A DNA stretch of 33,130 nt. Source: Planctomycetota bacterium. GTDB lineage: Bacteria > Planctomycetota > Phycisphaerae > WQYP01. The notes under the pieces were generated by a model. It was not told the origin of the DNA. It did no database searches and worked only from the letters and a program-made list of their open reading frames with translations. The stretch spans positions 1-33,130 of the forward strand of contig JAJZCR010000040.1 of assembly GCA_021851715.1 (NCBI GenBank). The letters run 5' to 3'. How positions within the stretch are numbered: position 1 is the first letter of the stretch; each line of letters opens with the position of its first letter. Below are positions 1 to 8,554 of the stretch, in pieces. Both the position numbers and the translations under genes were made by a program.

Positions 1-102
1 CATCAGAGATGCCCCCAGCGCTGCGGCAATTGCCGCCTTACGCCAACGGTTATGTCGGTGGCCAATGAGTGGTTGATCGGTTTTTACATTTTGGTTTTTC
101 AT
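1..102 (-). CDS. Start of next transfer gene (partial, cut by window edge)
   Basis: Thirty-four codons are visible on the minus strand before the window ends. The ATG at 102-100 has an AAAGGA Shine-Dalgarno 9 nt upstream; a second in-frame ATG at 111 sits directly against that site and is less likely. The N-terminus is short and polar, then has a basic RWRK stretch followed by an Ala-rich hydrophobic start, as in a signal peptide or single membrane anchor. It lies directly after trbE in the same direction. By Trb gene order it could be trbJ (VirB5-like, signal peptide) or trbF (VirB8-like, N-terminal anchor); the visible part cannot decide. Confidence 0.6.
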   Translation of the reverse strand, partial: MKNQNVKTDQPLIGHRHNRWRKAAIAAALGASLM

Positions 103-155
103 AATAACCATTCCTTTCTGGTTCCGTAGCCTAGGAATTTGTTGATGGAATTTTC

Positions 156-2723
156 TTACCGCACCAGCTGTGTATTGTTCTGCGGAGACAAACTCTGGAG
201 ATATTCCTCGTGGATACCTAATTCATTGAGATACGCGGTGACAAAACCATCCGGCCCATGTTGGGCCAATACCCGTGTGATCCGGGCCTGATCTTCCGGA
301 GACCCAGCCGCACAGAAGGCTTTGGCGATGGGTTGCAAATCCAGTTGAAACAATCGTGATCCCTGTCGGCATTGCAGGTAGTAATCCCGTTTGGGTGTCG
401 CGGCTTGCAGTATCTGGAGTTGCCGCAGATTGAGGCCAAAGGATTGATACACCCGGCGCGACGTATCTTCCAACGCCGCCGCGTTGGGTAAAAAGATTCT
501 CGTCAGACAGCTTTCAATGATTGCCGGGGCAATGGAACTCTCGGCAATATCCGCCAGTGACTGTGTGGCAAAGATTACCGCGACATTCTTCTTACGCAGC
601 ACCTTGAGCCATTCGCGTATCCGCGCCGCAAACGTCGAATCGGTCAGATACATCCACGCTTCATCCAGAATCAGCAGCGTCGGATGCCCCTGATTGAAAC
701 GCTCTTCGAGTTTATGGAATAAATACGTCAGCACCGGCAGCAGTACACGCGGCGAGTGCATTAAATGTTCGGTCTCAAAGGTCAGCCAATCGCCATCGGA
801 GAGTGTTTCCTGATCAGCATCCAGTAACCGGCCATAAGGGCCGGCAAGGGTAAAGCTCTCCAGTACCTGCCGGATCGTGGTATCCTGCACCAGGTTCCGC
901 AGTGTGGTCATCGTGCGTTGCCGTGTCGGCAGCATTTTTAAGTTATTCAGTGCCGACCAGCATTCCCGTTTGAGGCCGGGTGTAACGGCAATACCTTCCC
1001 GTACCAGCAAGTCCAACAGCCAATCCTGCGCCCAGGCCAGTTCGCCATCTTCATCAATTCGGGCCAGCGGCTGGAAGCATACTTGCTCCTCGACTTGCTC
1101 TCTCTCCCCTTGCTCTCGCTCATGCGCATTTGCTGCCACTTTCGTGTCTTCCCCCACTGGCTGACGGCGTTGGCTGTCGCTTTGCTCGCCAACTTGCCCG
1201 TTGGCATGTTTATTGGCCGGCCCTTCGGCCCCAATCGGATAAAACATTCCGTCCATGGCATACGTCATGGCCCGTGCACTCTGGCCCTTGTCAAAAATAA
1301 AGACTCGCGCCTTGTCATAACGTAAAAACTGGCAGGCCAATAAGTTCAGCAGTGTTGATTTACCCGCCCCTGTTGGACCTACAATCAAGGTATGGCCCAC
1401 ATCGCCCTGATAAATGGAAAGCCGAAAAGGTGTTGATCCCGCCGTGCGGGTTTGCAGCAAGGCCGGACCATTAAGATGGTGGCACCATGCTGGGCCGGAC
1501 CAGATGCTGCTGGCGGGCATGAGATCACAGACATTCAGTGACGATATCAGAGGTCTGCGGACATCGGCATAACCATGGCCCGGCAGACTCCCCAGCCAGG
1601 CTTGTACGGCGTTAAAACTCTCAATCTGGGAAACTATGCCGCTGCTGTCCACCACCTGCTGTACCGCCTGGGCTTTGTCGATCGCCGCAGATTCATTTTC
1701 ATCCCATACGGTAATGGTTAGCGTAAAGTGGCCGAATGATACATAATCTCCTCCCAGTTCCTGCAAGGCCGCATCGGCATCTTGCGCCTTGTTGAGTGAA
1801 TCCGAGTCTTCCAGCCGACTCTCCTGCTTCATGATCGCTTCTTTCAGTAGTGTGACCATCCCCTTACGTTTGGCAAACCATTGCCGGCGCAGTTTGCCCA
1901 GATGTGATGTCGCCTGCACCTTGTCCATGGGCAGATAACGCGCTACCCAGCGGTATTCCAGGGCCAGTTCATTCAAGCCATCCAACAAACAGGGCAAGGT
2001 CTGGCCGATATAGGCCCGAATAGAGACCGTCTTGATAAAATGCTTTCCCAGTTTGGGACTTAAGCCCCCGCTCAGAGTTGAATCGGTAAGCATTTCATCA
2101 AGGTAAAACGATTGCAATGGCCTTTTAACCGCCAGAACACGCTCGGATACGCAGTCATGGAGGTAACTCAGGGTCTGGTCATCATCCAGTGGTGTCACCT
2201 CCGGCATAAAGCCGGAAAGCAAATTGACGATCTGGGTGATCTGGCCCAGAAAGGTCTCATAAGAAGCCCGGTAGGAAATACCCGCCTTATCTATGGGGCG
2301 TTCAATAAGAACACTGGTCAGGGATCGCACCTGATCCTCGGGCGGCAGAAACGTCAAGGTCAGAAAATAGTTGGATTCGCAGTGGTTCCCATCGTCGGTA
2401 AACGTTTTCCGACGTTCCTGGTCAATCAGGGTGGCGGCGGAATTGGGAAAAGAGCTTTTGGGGTACGATTGCGAGCTTTTACGGGCAGCTTCGACGTGGA
2501 TACACCAGCCGGAACCCAGGCGTTTGATCACATTGTTCAGACGGGCTCGCATGGCCATGAGTTCACCGGGCGTAGCGCTGCCCGTGTCCGGCCCGCGGAA
2601 GCGGATTGTACGCTGAAAGCTCCCATCCTTATTGAGGATGACACCGGGTCCGATGAAGGCCGCCCATGGCAGGTAATCGCTTAACCGCCGGGGATGTTTC
2701 TGATATTCACTTAAATTCCACAT
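156..2723 (-). CDS. trbE: TrbE/VirB4-type conjugative transfer ATPase
   Basis: This 855-aa protein is the VirB4/TrbE ATPase of the type IV secretion channel, which acts at the inner membrane and energises pilus assembly and DNA export. Seen: a CagE/TrbE/VirB N-terminal half, Walker A GPTGAGKST near residue 447, Walker B LLILDEAW near 684, followed by a FATQSLADI sensor segment. Length fits the family (about 800-850 aa). A hydrophilic Gln/Glu/Arg-rich insert of about 50 residues (roughly 494-547) sits between Walker A and the usual FQPLARID block, where relatives have only a few residues. It is preceded by trbD with a 118-nt gap holding an inverted repeat, so it may be controlled separately from trbCD. 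The Shine-Dalgarno is weak (GGAT). Confidence 0.95.
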   Translation of the reverse strand: MWNLSEYQKHPRRLSDYLPWAAFIGPGVILNKDGSFQRTIRFRGPDTGSATPGELMAMRARLNNVIKRLGSGWCIHVEAARKSSQSYPKSSFPNSAATLIDQERRKTFTDDGNHCESNYFLTLTFLPPEDQVRSLTSVLIERPIDKAGISYRASYETFLGQITQIVNLLSGFMPEVTPLDDDQTLSYLHDCVSERVLAVKRPLQSFYLDEMLTDSTLSGGLSPKLGKHFIKTVSIRAYIGQTLPCLLDGLNELALEYRWVARYLPMDKVQATSHLGKLRRQWFAKRKGMVTLLKEAIMKQESRLEDSDSLNKAQDADAALQELGGDYVSFGHFTLTITVWDENESAAIDKAQAVQQVVDSSGIVSQIESFNAVQAWLGSLPGHGYADVRRPLISSLNVCDLMPASSIWSGPAWCHHLNGPALLQTRTAGSTPFRLSIYQGDVGHTLIVGPTGAGKSTLLNLLACQFLRYDKARVFIFDKGQSARAMTYAMDGMFYPIGAEGPANKHANGQVGEQSDSQRRQPVGEDTKVAANAHEREQGEREQVEEQVCFQPLARIDEDGELAWAQDWLLDLLVREGIAVTPGLKRECWSALNNLKMLPTRQRTMTTLRNLVQDTTIRQVLESFTLAGPYGRLLDADQETLSDGDWLTFETEHLMHSPRVLLPVLTYLFHKLEERFNQGHPTLLILDEAWMYLTDSTFAARIREWLKVLRKKNVAVIFATQSLADIAESSIAPAIIESCLTRIFLPNAAALEDTSRRVYQSFGLNLRQLQILQAATPKRDYYLQCRQGSRLFQLDLQPIAKAFCAAGSPEDQARITRVLAQHGPDGFVTAYLNELGIHEEYLQSLSPQNNTQLVR

Positions 2724-2770
2724 GATTTATATCCGATGCTTGAGTTCAAAAGTTGTTGAGAGTGTTAAGC

Positions 2771-2819
2771 GTTCAGTTTTCAGTGCTCAGGCTTGGACAA
2801 ATGATGCTAAAAACTGAAC
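2771..2819. repeat. Inverted repeat in trbD-trbE gap
   Basis: A perfect 10-bp inverted repeat (GTTCAGTTTT at 2771-2780 and AAAACTGAAC at 2810-2819) extends to 13 bp with one mismatch and has a 29-nt loop. A further AAACTGAAAACG copy follows at about 2826. The rest of this operon is tightly packed, so a repeat-rich 118-nt spacer is unusual. It could be an RNA-processing or attenuation site between trbD and trbE, or a dispersed genomic repeat. There is no T-run, so it is not a classical terminator. Confidence 0.45.
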
Positions 2820-2841
2820 ACTTCAAACTGAAAACGCTTCA

Positions 2842-3114
2842 TTACGTATCAAGAAATACCGGCTGCTTAATATGTGCCCGGAAAATCTCAAACCAGTCCG
2901 GATCCAGTCGGGTCAGCACGACGGCGGTGGCATGCAATACCAGCCCCAATGGAAATCCCAGCCACCAGACGTGTAGACCCAGCCCCAGCACCAAGGCGGT
3001 GGTGCCGTTGAGAATGCCAAAGGCGCGTGGCACACCACCCAAAAGTACGCCCTGGGTCAGTGATAAGTGCAGCGGCACTTCCAGACCTTCGATTTTGTTA
3101 GCGGAATTACTCAT
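2842..3114 (-). CDS. trbD: TrbD/VirB3-like inner-membrane protein
   Basis: A 90-aa protein of VirB3/TrbD type, a small inner-membrane component that works with the VirB4/TrbE ATPase. Seen: a short polar N-terminus ending in a Leu-rich segment, then two close hydrophobic helices (about residues 22-45 and 48-66), then a polar tail containing DPDWFEIFRAH, in the position of the D-x-xF-E tail common in TrbD proteins. The start ATG overlaps the trbC stop as TGATG, with a GGAG site about 10 nt upstream, so translation is coupled to trbC. Confidence 0.85.
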   Translation of the reverse strand: MSNSANKIEGLEVPLHLSLTQGVLLGGVPRAFGILNGTTALVLGLGLHVWWLGFPLGLVLHATAVVLTRLDPDWFEIFRAHIKQPVFLDT

Positions 3115-3455
3115 CAGAAGCCCGCTCCGCCATCAAAGCCAAAGAAGCTCACGCCGAAGCTCGTCGCCGTAACGGCGATGGACACACCCAGCAGTACGCC
3201 GAGTATTTTTCTCATTCCCGCGCCTTCCGAGAAGGCAAAACCAAAGCCCAGCAGCACAATGGAAAGAATACACAGAGCCTTGGCCACCGGGCCGGTGAAG
3301 CTCGCCAGCACTCTGGCCAGCGGCGTCTCCCACGGTAGCGGCGTTCCGCCGCTGCCGCCGAAGCTGGAAGCCTCTGAGAGGCTTGAATAGCCCAGCAGGA
3401 CCGCCGAGGCCATCAAGGCGGAAAGACGATTGGACAACCAACGGGAAATACTCAT
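3114..3455 (-). CDS. trbC: TrbC/VirB2-like pilin precursor
   Basis: A 113-aa VirB2/TrbC-type pilin precursor. Seen: a signal peptide (about residues 1-29, with SEA before the likely cut), a Gly/Pro-rich linker, then two hydrophobic helices (about 48-76 and 85-106) separated by a short SEGAGMRK loop, the usual pilin layout. A strong AAGGAG site lies 8 nt upstream of the ATG. In related elements trbC directly follows trbB; here trbB lies about 20.6 kb away across cargo, and trbC is preceded by its own promoter and an operator-like dyad. trbD overlaps its stop codon. Confidence 0.88.
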   Translation of the reverse strand: MSISRWLSNRLSALMASAVLLGYSSLSEASSFGGSGGTPLPWETPLARVLASFTGPVAKALCILSIVLLGFGFAFSEGAGMRKILGVLLGVSIAVTATSFGVSFFGFDGGAGF

Positions 3456-3518
3456 GGGGATACTCCTTAAAACAAAGCACCGCTGCCGGGCCGCGGTGAT
3501 GACGGATGCGGCCTGACA

Positions 3519-3537
3519 ACATTAATAACTTTAATGT
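3519..3537. promoter_or_regulatory. Operator-like palindrome in trbC leader
   Basis: ACATTAATAACTTTAATGT is a palindrome with perfect 7-bp arms around a 5-nt centre. It lies just downstream of the predicted trbC start point. Its 12-bp core (TTAATAACTTTA, 3522-3533) recurs exactly, on the other strand, at the same relative place in the relaxase promoter (30055-30066). This suggests one regulator acts at both sites; the regulator itself is not identified here. Confidence 0.5.
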
Positions 3538-3550
3538 CATCACTAATACC

Positions 3551-3578
3551 AATATACCCTAACAAATGCCGAATGCAA
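3551..3578 (-). promoter_or_regulatory. Predicted sigma70-type promoter for trbCDE
   Basis: Read on the minus strand: -35 TTGCAT (3578-3573), 16-nt spacer, -10 TATATT (3556-3551). The -10 is a 5/6 match to TATAAT; the -35 is weak. The start point would fall near 3544, giving an mRNA leader of about 90 nt before trbC that contains the palindrome at 3519-3537. The GTTAGG stretch just before the -10 is also present at the relaxase promoter. Confidence 0.45.
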
Positions 3579-3755
3579 GTACTGGAGACAAAATTCTGTT
3601 TTCGCCCGGTGACGGTCGCGAATTGTTGCGGGCGATGGCCACCATCCGGTTCTGGGCGAGCACACCCTTGTCGTAGTTCTGGCCGCTAATACGGCAACGA
3701 GCAACGAACAGGCGTGGCAGTTTTCGATTTTCACCACCCCGGCGCACCGGGGTAA

Positions 3756-3935
3756 ACTACGGCAGCGGAGGTAAACGGAGGAAGTGATTGCAGTTGGCTG
3801 CGTTATCGCATGGGCCTGGTTCACATGCAGACGATGACCAAATGCCGCATCCATGCGACCTTACATCGACACGGTATCGGAATGGACTTTGGCAAAGAAT
3901 ATCAGATGGCGAAAACGCTGCACGGGAAAAAGTAG
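3756..3935 (+). pseudogene. IS110-family transposase fragment (remnant)
   Basis: One open frame of about 59 codons ends at a TAG (3933-3935). Its middle reads WLRYRMGLVHMQTMTKCRIH followed by ATLHRHGI. This resembles the conserved helical segment of IS110-type DEDD transposases, with basic and Met residues before an RIHxxLHRHGI-like block. The upstream catalytic DEDD domain and the downstream Transposase_20 domain are missing, there is no good start codon, and the frame is closed upstream at 3753. It lies at the trbC-side edge of the cargo and may be left from the event that brought the cargo in. The flanks (3579-3755 and 3936-4007) hold nothing else I recognise. Confidence 0.5.
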
Positions 3936-4007
3936 CCAATTCGTGCGGTCGCCGTGAACGAGAAGGTTACGCACCGGGCAACAGTCCAATATTCAATATT
4001 CACGCCA

Positions 4008-4048
4008 ATCTGCCGCGCTCTACCATTAACGGCAGATCGGATTATACT
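4008..4048 (+). promoter_or_regulatory. Predicted promoter with dyad for the DUF2130-SIR2-HerA operon
   Basis: A -10-like TATACT lies at 4043-4048. A perfect 8-bp inverted repeat (ATCTGCCG at 4008-4015, CGGCAGAT at 4030-4037, 14-nt loop) covers the place where a -35 box would sit; no good TTGACA-like box is visible. Such an arrangement fits a repressor or activator site controlling the operon. Transcription from here would start near 4055, which makes the ATG at 4057 nearly leaderless and favours GTG 4078 as the first start codon. Confidence 0.4.
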
Positions 4049-4077
4049 GTTGGTAAATGTGTTCCGGGAAATTGCTT

Positions 4078-5346
4078 GTGGCTGAACCGACCATTATCTG
4101 TCCGACATGTGGCACCGAGATTAAGCTCACCGAATCGCTTGCTGCGCCTTTGGTTGCGGCGGTGCGCAGTGAATTGGAGGAAAAGATCGCACGCAATAAT
4201 TCCGAGGTTGCCAAACGGGAAACTGCGATTCGGGAAAAAGAGGCGGCGGTCGCTGCGGCGCGGGCTTCCATTGATGAGCAGGTAACCGCCAAACTGGAGA
4301 GCCAACGCACAGCCATTGCCGCTGAAGAGGCGAAAAAGGCCAAGTTGCTGCTATCCAATGAACTCAAGCAAAAGACTGATGAAATCACCAATCTGCAGGC
4401 GGTGATGAAAGAGCGCGATGCCAAGCTGGCCGAAGCACAAAAAGCCCAGGCGGACCTGATCCGCAAGGAAAGGGAGTTGGCTGATGCCAAACGGGAAATG
4501 GAACTGAACATTGAAAAGCAGGTGCAGGCGAGTTTGGGGCAGGTTCGCGACAAGGCCCGCAAGGAAGCGGAAGAGGGCCTGAGGCTTAGTCTGACGGAAA
4601 AAGAGCATACGATTACTTCTATGCAAAAGAAAATTGAGGAACTTAAACAGAAGGCAGAACAGGGTTCCCAGCAATTACAGGGCGAAGTGCAGGAATTGAA
4701 TTTGGAAAGTACGCTTCGCAGCAAATTCCCACGCGACACCATTGAACCGGTGCCCAAGGGCGAATTCGGCGGCGATGTGCTGCACCGTGTTTTCAGTTCC
4801 GGCGGGCAGGCCTGCGGCACGATTCTTTGGGAAGCTAAACGCACCAAAAACTGGAGTGATGGCTGGCTCGCGAAATTGCGCGATGATCAGCGGACCGCCA
4901 AGGCGGAAGTTGCGGTGATCGTTTCCAAGGTTTTGCCGGACGGGGTGGAAACGTTCGAATTCACTGATGGCGTATGGGTTACATCAATGGCCTGTGCGTT
5001 GCCCGTAGCCATGGCACTGCGGCAATCGCTGATGGAACTTGCCGGCGCCCGGCAAGCGGGTGAAGGCCAGCAGACCAAAATGGGCATGGTCTACGATTAT
5101 TTGACCGGCCCGCATTTCCGCCAGCGTGTGGGAGCCATTGTGGAAGCATTCACGTCCATGCAGGAGGATCTGAACGCCGAGAAAAAGGCAATTACCAAAC
5201 AATGGGCGAAAAGAGAATCACAAATTGAACGTGTGATGCAGGCCACGGTTGGCATGTACGGCGACTTGCAGGGCATTGCCGGGAAAAGCCTCAAGGAAAT
5301 TGAGGGGTTGGATGTGAAGATGCTGGGAGGGGTGGAAAATGGATAG
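4078..5346 (+). CDS. DUF2130 protein: CxxC motif, coiled coil, predicted PD-(D/E)XK nuclease
   Basis: About 422 aa from GTG 4078; an ATG at 4057 would add seven residues but lacks a ribosome site, whereas GGGAA lies upstream of 4078. Seen: an N-terminal CPTC motif, one half of a zinc ribbon with no second pair; a long Glu/Lys/Ala-rich coiled coil (about 25-215); then the DUF2130 domain with GGDVL (about 232) and WEAK (about 251), which fits the D...ExK pattern of the restriction-endonuclease-like fold. The family is known but poorly characterised; nuclease activity is an inference. The last 8 nt overlap the SIR2-like gene, so it belongs to the same operon. I infer a role as nuclease or sensor beside the SIR2/HerA pair. 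Confidence 0.85.
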   Translation: MAEPTIICPTCGTEIKLTESLAAPLVAAVRSELEEKIARNNSEVAKRETAIREKEAAVAAARASIDEQVTAKLESQRTAIAAEEAKKAKLLLSNELKQKTDEITNLQAVMKERDAKLAEAQKAQADLIRKERELADAKREMELNIEKQVQASLGQVRDKARKEAEEGLRLSLTEKEHTITSMQKKIEELKQKAEQGSQQLQGEVQELNLESTLRSKFPRDTIEPVPKGEFGGDVLHRVFSSGGQACGTILWEAKRTKNWSDGWLAKLRDDQRTAKAEVAVIVSKVLPDGVETFEFTDGVWVTSMACALPVAMALRQSLMELAGARQAGEGQQTKMGMVYDYLTGPHFRQRVGAIVEAFTSMQEDLNAEKKAITKQWAKRESQIERVMQATVGMYGDLQGIAGKSLKEIEGLDVKMLGGVENG

Positions 5347-6622
5347 GGCGACAGTCCATAAAGCAGACGCGACAGCACCGACTAGCGTTCCGACGCCCCG
5401 GCCCGCGGACCTCGCCGTTGTCGGATCCACTGGGGTTTTGCACGACGCGACCAGCCAAATAAACTTACTCCGCGAGGCGCTCCAAACGGAGAAACGGCGG
5501 CTTGGATTTTTTCTCGGAGCAGGATGCCCGCTAGGCGTATACGACGAGGCCGGAGAAGAGAGTGCCTGCCTTATCCCAGATGTTGCTGGTCTGACAAAGA
5601 AGGTTGAGGAAGGGCTGGAACGGGAGAGCGGCCTCAAGGACTGCTGGTCGAAACTCTGTAAAGACTGCACGGGGGGCGTTGTTGGGGCGCCGACTGTCGA
5701 GCACATCCTGACACAACTTCGCACAATATTAGCCCTCAAGGGAAACCCGCACTTTGGCGATATGAGCAGTGAAGAACTGAAGTACCTGGAATCCAGAATA
5801 TGTGAACTCATAGCAAGCGAGGTTGACAAACAACTGCCCAACTACCCGAATGCTTATCGCCGATTCGCGGCTTGGATAGGCCGCCTGAGCCGGGTGCATG
5901 CGGTTGAAGTATTTACACCAAATTACGACCTTCTTATGGAACAGGCACTGGAATCGGAGAGGGTGCCATTCTTCGACGGCTTCGTTGGTGCTCGCGAGCC
6001 CTTCTTCGACCTTTCGGCGATGGAGCAAGACGCAATCCCATCCCGCTGGGTGCGACTATGGAAACTCCATGGGGCGATTAACTGGGTAAAGCGAACAGAC
6101 GACAGCGTATTCAGATGCTACCCCGTGAAAGCGGATCAGCAGCTTTTGATATACCCGTCTCATCTTAAGTACGATCAGAGCCGGAGAATGCCCTATCTTG
6201 CAATGCTCGATCGGTTGCGGTCGTTCTTTCGCGAGCCAGACTCGATGTTAATAATTTGCGGATACTCTTTTGCGGACCAGCACCTCAACGAAGTACTCAT
6301 TGACGGCCTCAGGGGGAACCATTCTGCTCATTGCTTTGCACTCATGTTCCCAAAACTTGAGGATTGTACGGTGGCAGTCTCGCATGCTGCGAAGAACCCA
6401 AATCTCACACTTTTGGCCACGGATGGAGCAGTGATTGGTGCCCGGCAGGGAAGCTATAGGCCCGCAGAAGGAACAGGGCAACCCCAAGGCCGCATTCCCG
6501 GCACGGGCCAACCAATTGAAAGTCCAGCCGCCGAAAAAACTATCGGCGGATCATGCAGACTTGGCAATTTTCACCATCTCGGCTTGCTTTTGGAGGCGCA
6601 ATCCTGTGTCAAGGATAGCTGA
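5339..6622 (+). CDS. SIR2-like NADase/effector of a SIR2-HerA defence pair
   Basis: 427 aa. Seen: the NAD-binding GAG motif in FFLGAGCPLG (about residue 59), TPNYDLLMEQ (about 193, carrying the catalytic-type Asn), KLHGAINWV (about 241, carrying the catalytic-type His), and a C-terminal CGYSFADQHLNEVL block (about 307), typical of SIR2_2-type defence proteins. Such proteins hydrolyse NAD+ when triggered, causing abortive infection; paired with HerA this is an established anti-phage system. The start ATG lies inside the DUF2130 stop region with GGAGG 8 nt upstream. Its last 17 nt overlap HerA. The N-terminal 45 residues are Ala/Thr/Pro-rich and not recognised. The C-terminal LGNFHHLGLLLEAQ looks like a proper family end, so no frameshift is needed. 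Confidence 0.88.
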   Translation: MDRATVHKADATAPTSVPTPRPADLAVVGSTGVLHDATSQINLLREALQTEKRRLGFFLGAGCPLGVYDEAGEESACLIPDVAGLTKKVEEGLERESGLKDCWSKLCKDCTGGVVGAPTVEHILTQLRTILALKGNPHFGDMSSEELKYLESRICELIASEVDKQLPNYPNAYRRFAAWIGRLSRVHAVEVFTPNYDLLMEQALESERVPFFDGFVGAREPFFDLSAMEQDAIPSRWVRLWKLHGAINWVKRTDDSVFRCYPVKADQQLLIYPSHLKYDQSRRMPYLAMLDRLRSFFREPDSMLIICGYSFADQHLNEVLIDGLRGNHSAHCFALMFPKLEDCTVAVSHAAKNPNLTLLATDGAVIGARQGSYRPAEGTGQPQGRIPGTGQPIESPAAEKTIGGSCRLGNFHHLGLLLEAQSCVKDS

Positions 6623-8546
6623 TGGCTCCGCGCAACGGTCCGCTAACCCCACGCGGCTGGGCACGGTCGAAGATGTGGCGGGTCCCAGTGTGCGCGTCAA
6701 ACTCGATGAGGGAACCGCAACGGGCTTGGTGTTCGTTCGGGGCGAAGGATACCGTGTCGGGCAAGTGGGGAGCTTCGTGCGCATTCCCGCTGGGTACGTT
6801 AACCTTTATGGCGTGGTCTCGCAGGTGGGAGCAGGAGCTGCCCCTGGGCCTCCGGAATCGGCACCGTCCTTCGGAGATCGTTGGCTGCGGATCGAGCTAG
6901 TCGGCGAAGCCGGGCATCAAGGAAAATTCGAGCGTGGGATTTCACAATATCCGTCCATCGGTGACGCCGCCCATGTAGTAACCGAATCTGATCTCGCGGC
7001 AATATACGCGCCGGGCGACATGCGATCCTACGTCGCCATTGGCAAGGTTGCTAGCGCCCGGTCAATCCCCGCGTATATAGACTTGAACAAGATCGTCGCA
7101 CGACACTCTGCCGTCGTTGGTAGCACCGGCGCTGGAAAATCTACAACCGTTGCCAGCCTACTGCACTCGCTCGCCGACTCCGCAGACTTTCCATCCTCCA
7201 GAATAATCCTGTTAGATCTGCATGGCGAGTATGCGAAGGCCTTCAACGGACGAGCCAGGGTCTTCCGAATCAACGCAGATATGGCACGCGGTGAACGCCC
7301 GCTATACGTGCCATTTTGGGCGCTCAGTTCGGAGGAACTCATGAGCACCACGACGGGCCAACTTTCCGGCCCTGCACTCGCATACTTCCTCGAAATGGTG
7401 ACTACCATGAAACGCTCGGCGAAGCCAGCAGGAGCAGCCTGTCCGCTCCAGCCAGATGACATCACAGCTGATACACCGTTGCCGTTTTGCATACACAAGT
7501 TATGGTTTGACGTTCATTGCCTGCAGTACGCAACGCATACCACAAAGCCCAGCGGCAACCAATCCGACGCAACAATGGCATACGAAATCGGCAACGATGG
7601 AAAGCCAGTACAGCCCGGAGACGCAATGTCGGTTAAGCGCCCCCGGTTCCGCCCGACAAAGAACGAAGAGAGTGATAAAGACAAGGTATACAAAGGCATC
7701 TCTGAAACGCTGACGCGGGCTCAGACCGATACACTGGAAGGAAAGCTTCGCGATAAACGGCTCGATTTCCTCTTTCGGCCTGGTACATGGAGTGTGAAAG
7801 AGGACGGTTCAACAGATCGGGACCTGGACGAGCTTTTGCAAGAATGGATTGGAAAAGATAAGCCCATATCCGTTCTCGACCTTTCGGGAATTCCGCCGAG
7901 TATCTTGGATGACCTAGTGGGGGCAGTTCTGAGAATTATCTATGATGCGATGTTTTGGGGACGCGCCGTCCCGGCCGGATCGCGAACGCGGCCACTACTA
8001 ATAGTGTTAGAGGAAGCCCATACCTATTTGTCAACACAAGCAAAAAGCCGCGCGGCCGCCGCCGTGAGGCGCATTGCGAAGGAAGGCCGCAAATACGGTG
8101 TCGGCCTTATGCTCGTGAGCCAGCGGCCATCGGAGATCGATCCCACGATCCTCTCGCAGTGCGGAACCCTGATTGCTATGCGCCTTACAAATGAGACAGA
8201 TCGGTCACAGATTCGATCTTGCGCTTCGGACAACCTTGAAGGACTCTTTGCTATGCTTCCTACATTGCGCACCGGCGAGGCTCTCGTCGTTGGAGAGGCG
8301 GTTGGCCTGCCCATCCGGGCATTGATTGAGCCGCTGCCGGTAGCGCTCAGGCCAGACAGCGACGACCCAAAGGTTGTTGTTCCGACAGGGTTAGATGGAA
8401 AACCTGAGCACGGCGGCGGTTGGACAGACTGTTCAATCGATGAGGATTACGCTACAATAATTAGGTGTTGGCGCGAGCGGGACGCACTCGCAGCACACTC
8501 CGTCTTGGATAACACGGCCAAGGGTGCCGCAACAGAAAAGAAATGA
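6606..8546 (+). CDS. HerA-like hexameric ATPase of the SIR2-HerA pair
   Basis: 646 aa from GTG 6606, chosen because GGAGG ends 9 nt upstream and because the HAS-barrel-like N-terminus (RLGTVEDVAGPSVRVKL) begins just after it; the open frame runs up to 6435 but there lies inside the SIR2-like gene. Seen: Walker A VGSTGAGKSTT (about 172), Walker B LLIVLEEAH (about 466), then KEGRKYGVGLMLVSQRPSEI with a NETDR arginine segment, all features of HerA/FtsK-type motors. In known pairs HerA forms a hexamer that assembles with the SIR2 effector and is needed for defence. Stop and next start overlap as ATGA at 8543-8546. Confidence 0.9.
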   Translation: MSRIADGSAQRSANPTRLGTVEDVAGPSVRVKLDEGTATGLVFVRGEGYRVGQVGSFVRIPAGYVNLYGVVSQVGAGAAPGPPESAPSFGDRWLRIELVGEAGHQGKFERGISQYPSIGDAAHVVTESDLAAIYAPGDMRSYVAIGKVASARSIPAYIDLNKIVARHSAVVGSTGAGKSTTVASLLHSLADSADFPSSRIILLDLHGEYAKAFNGRARVFRINADMARGERPLYVPFWALSSEELMSTTTGQLSGPALAYFLEMVTTMKRSAKPAGAACPLQPDDITADTPLPFCIHKLWFDVHCLQYATHTTKPSGNQSDATMAYEIGNDGKPVQPGDAMSVKRPRFRPTKNEESDKDKVYKGISETLTRAQTDTLEGKLRDKRLDFLFRPGTWSVKEDGSTDRDLDELLQEWIGKDKPISVLDLSGIPPSILDDLVGAVLRIIYDAMFWGRAVPAGSRTRPLLIVLEEAHTYLSTQAKSRAAAAVRRIAKEGRKYGVGLMLVSQRPSEIDPTILSQCGTLIAMRLTNETDRSQIRSCASDNLEGLFAMLPTLRTGEALVVGEAVGLPIRALIEPLPVALRPDSDDPKVVVPTGLDGKPEHGGGWTDCSIDEDYATIIRCWRERDALAAHSVLDNTAKGAATEKK

Positions 8547-8554
8547 GGTTTATT

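Noticed and set aside
2753..3172. Plus-strand frames opposite trbC and trbD
   Set aside because: They are shadows of the pilin and VirB3-like genes, with no motifs of their own.
6435..6605. Longer N-terminus for the HerA-like protein, starting at 6435
   Set aside because: This part lies inside the SIR2-like gene, does not look like HerA, and a GGAGG-preceded GTG at 6606 gives a normal start.
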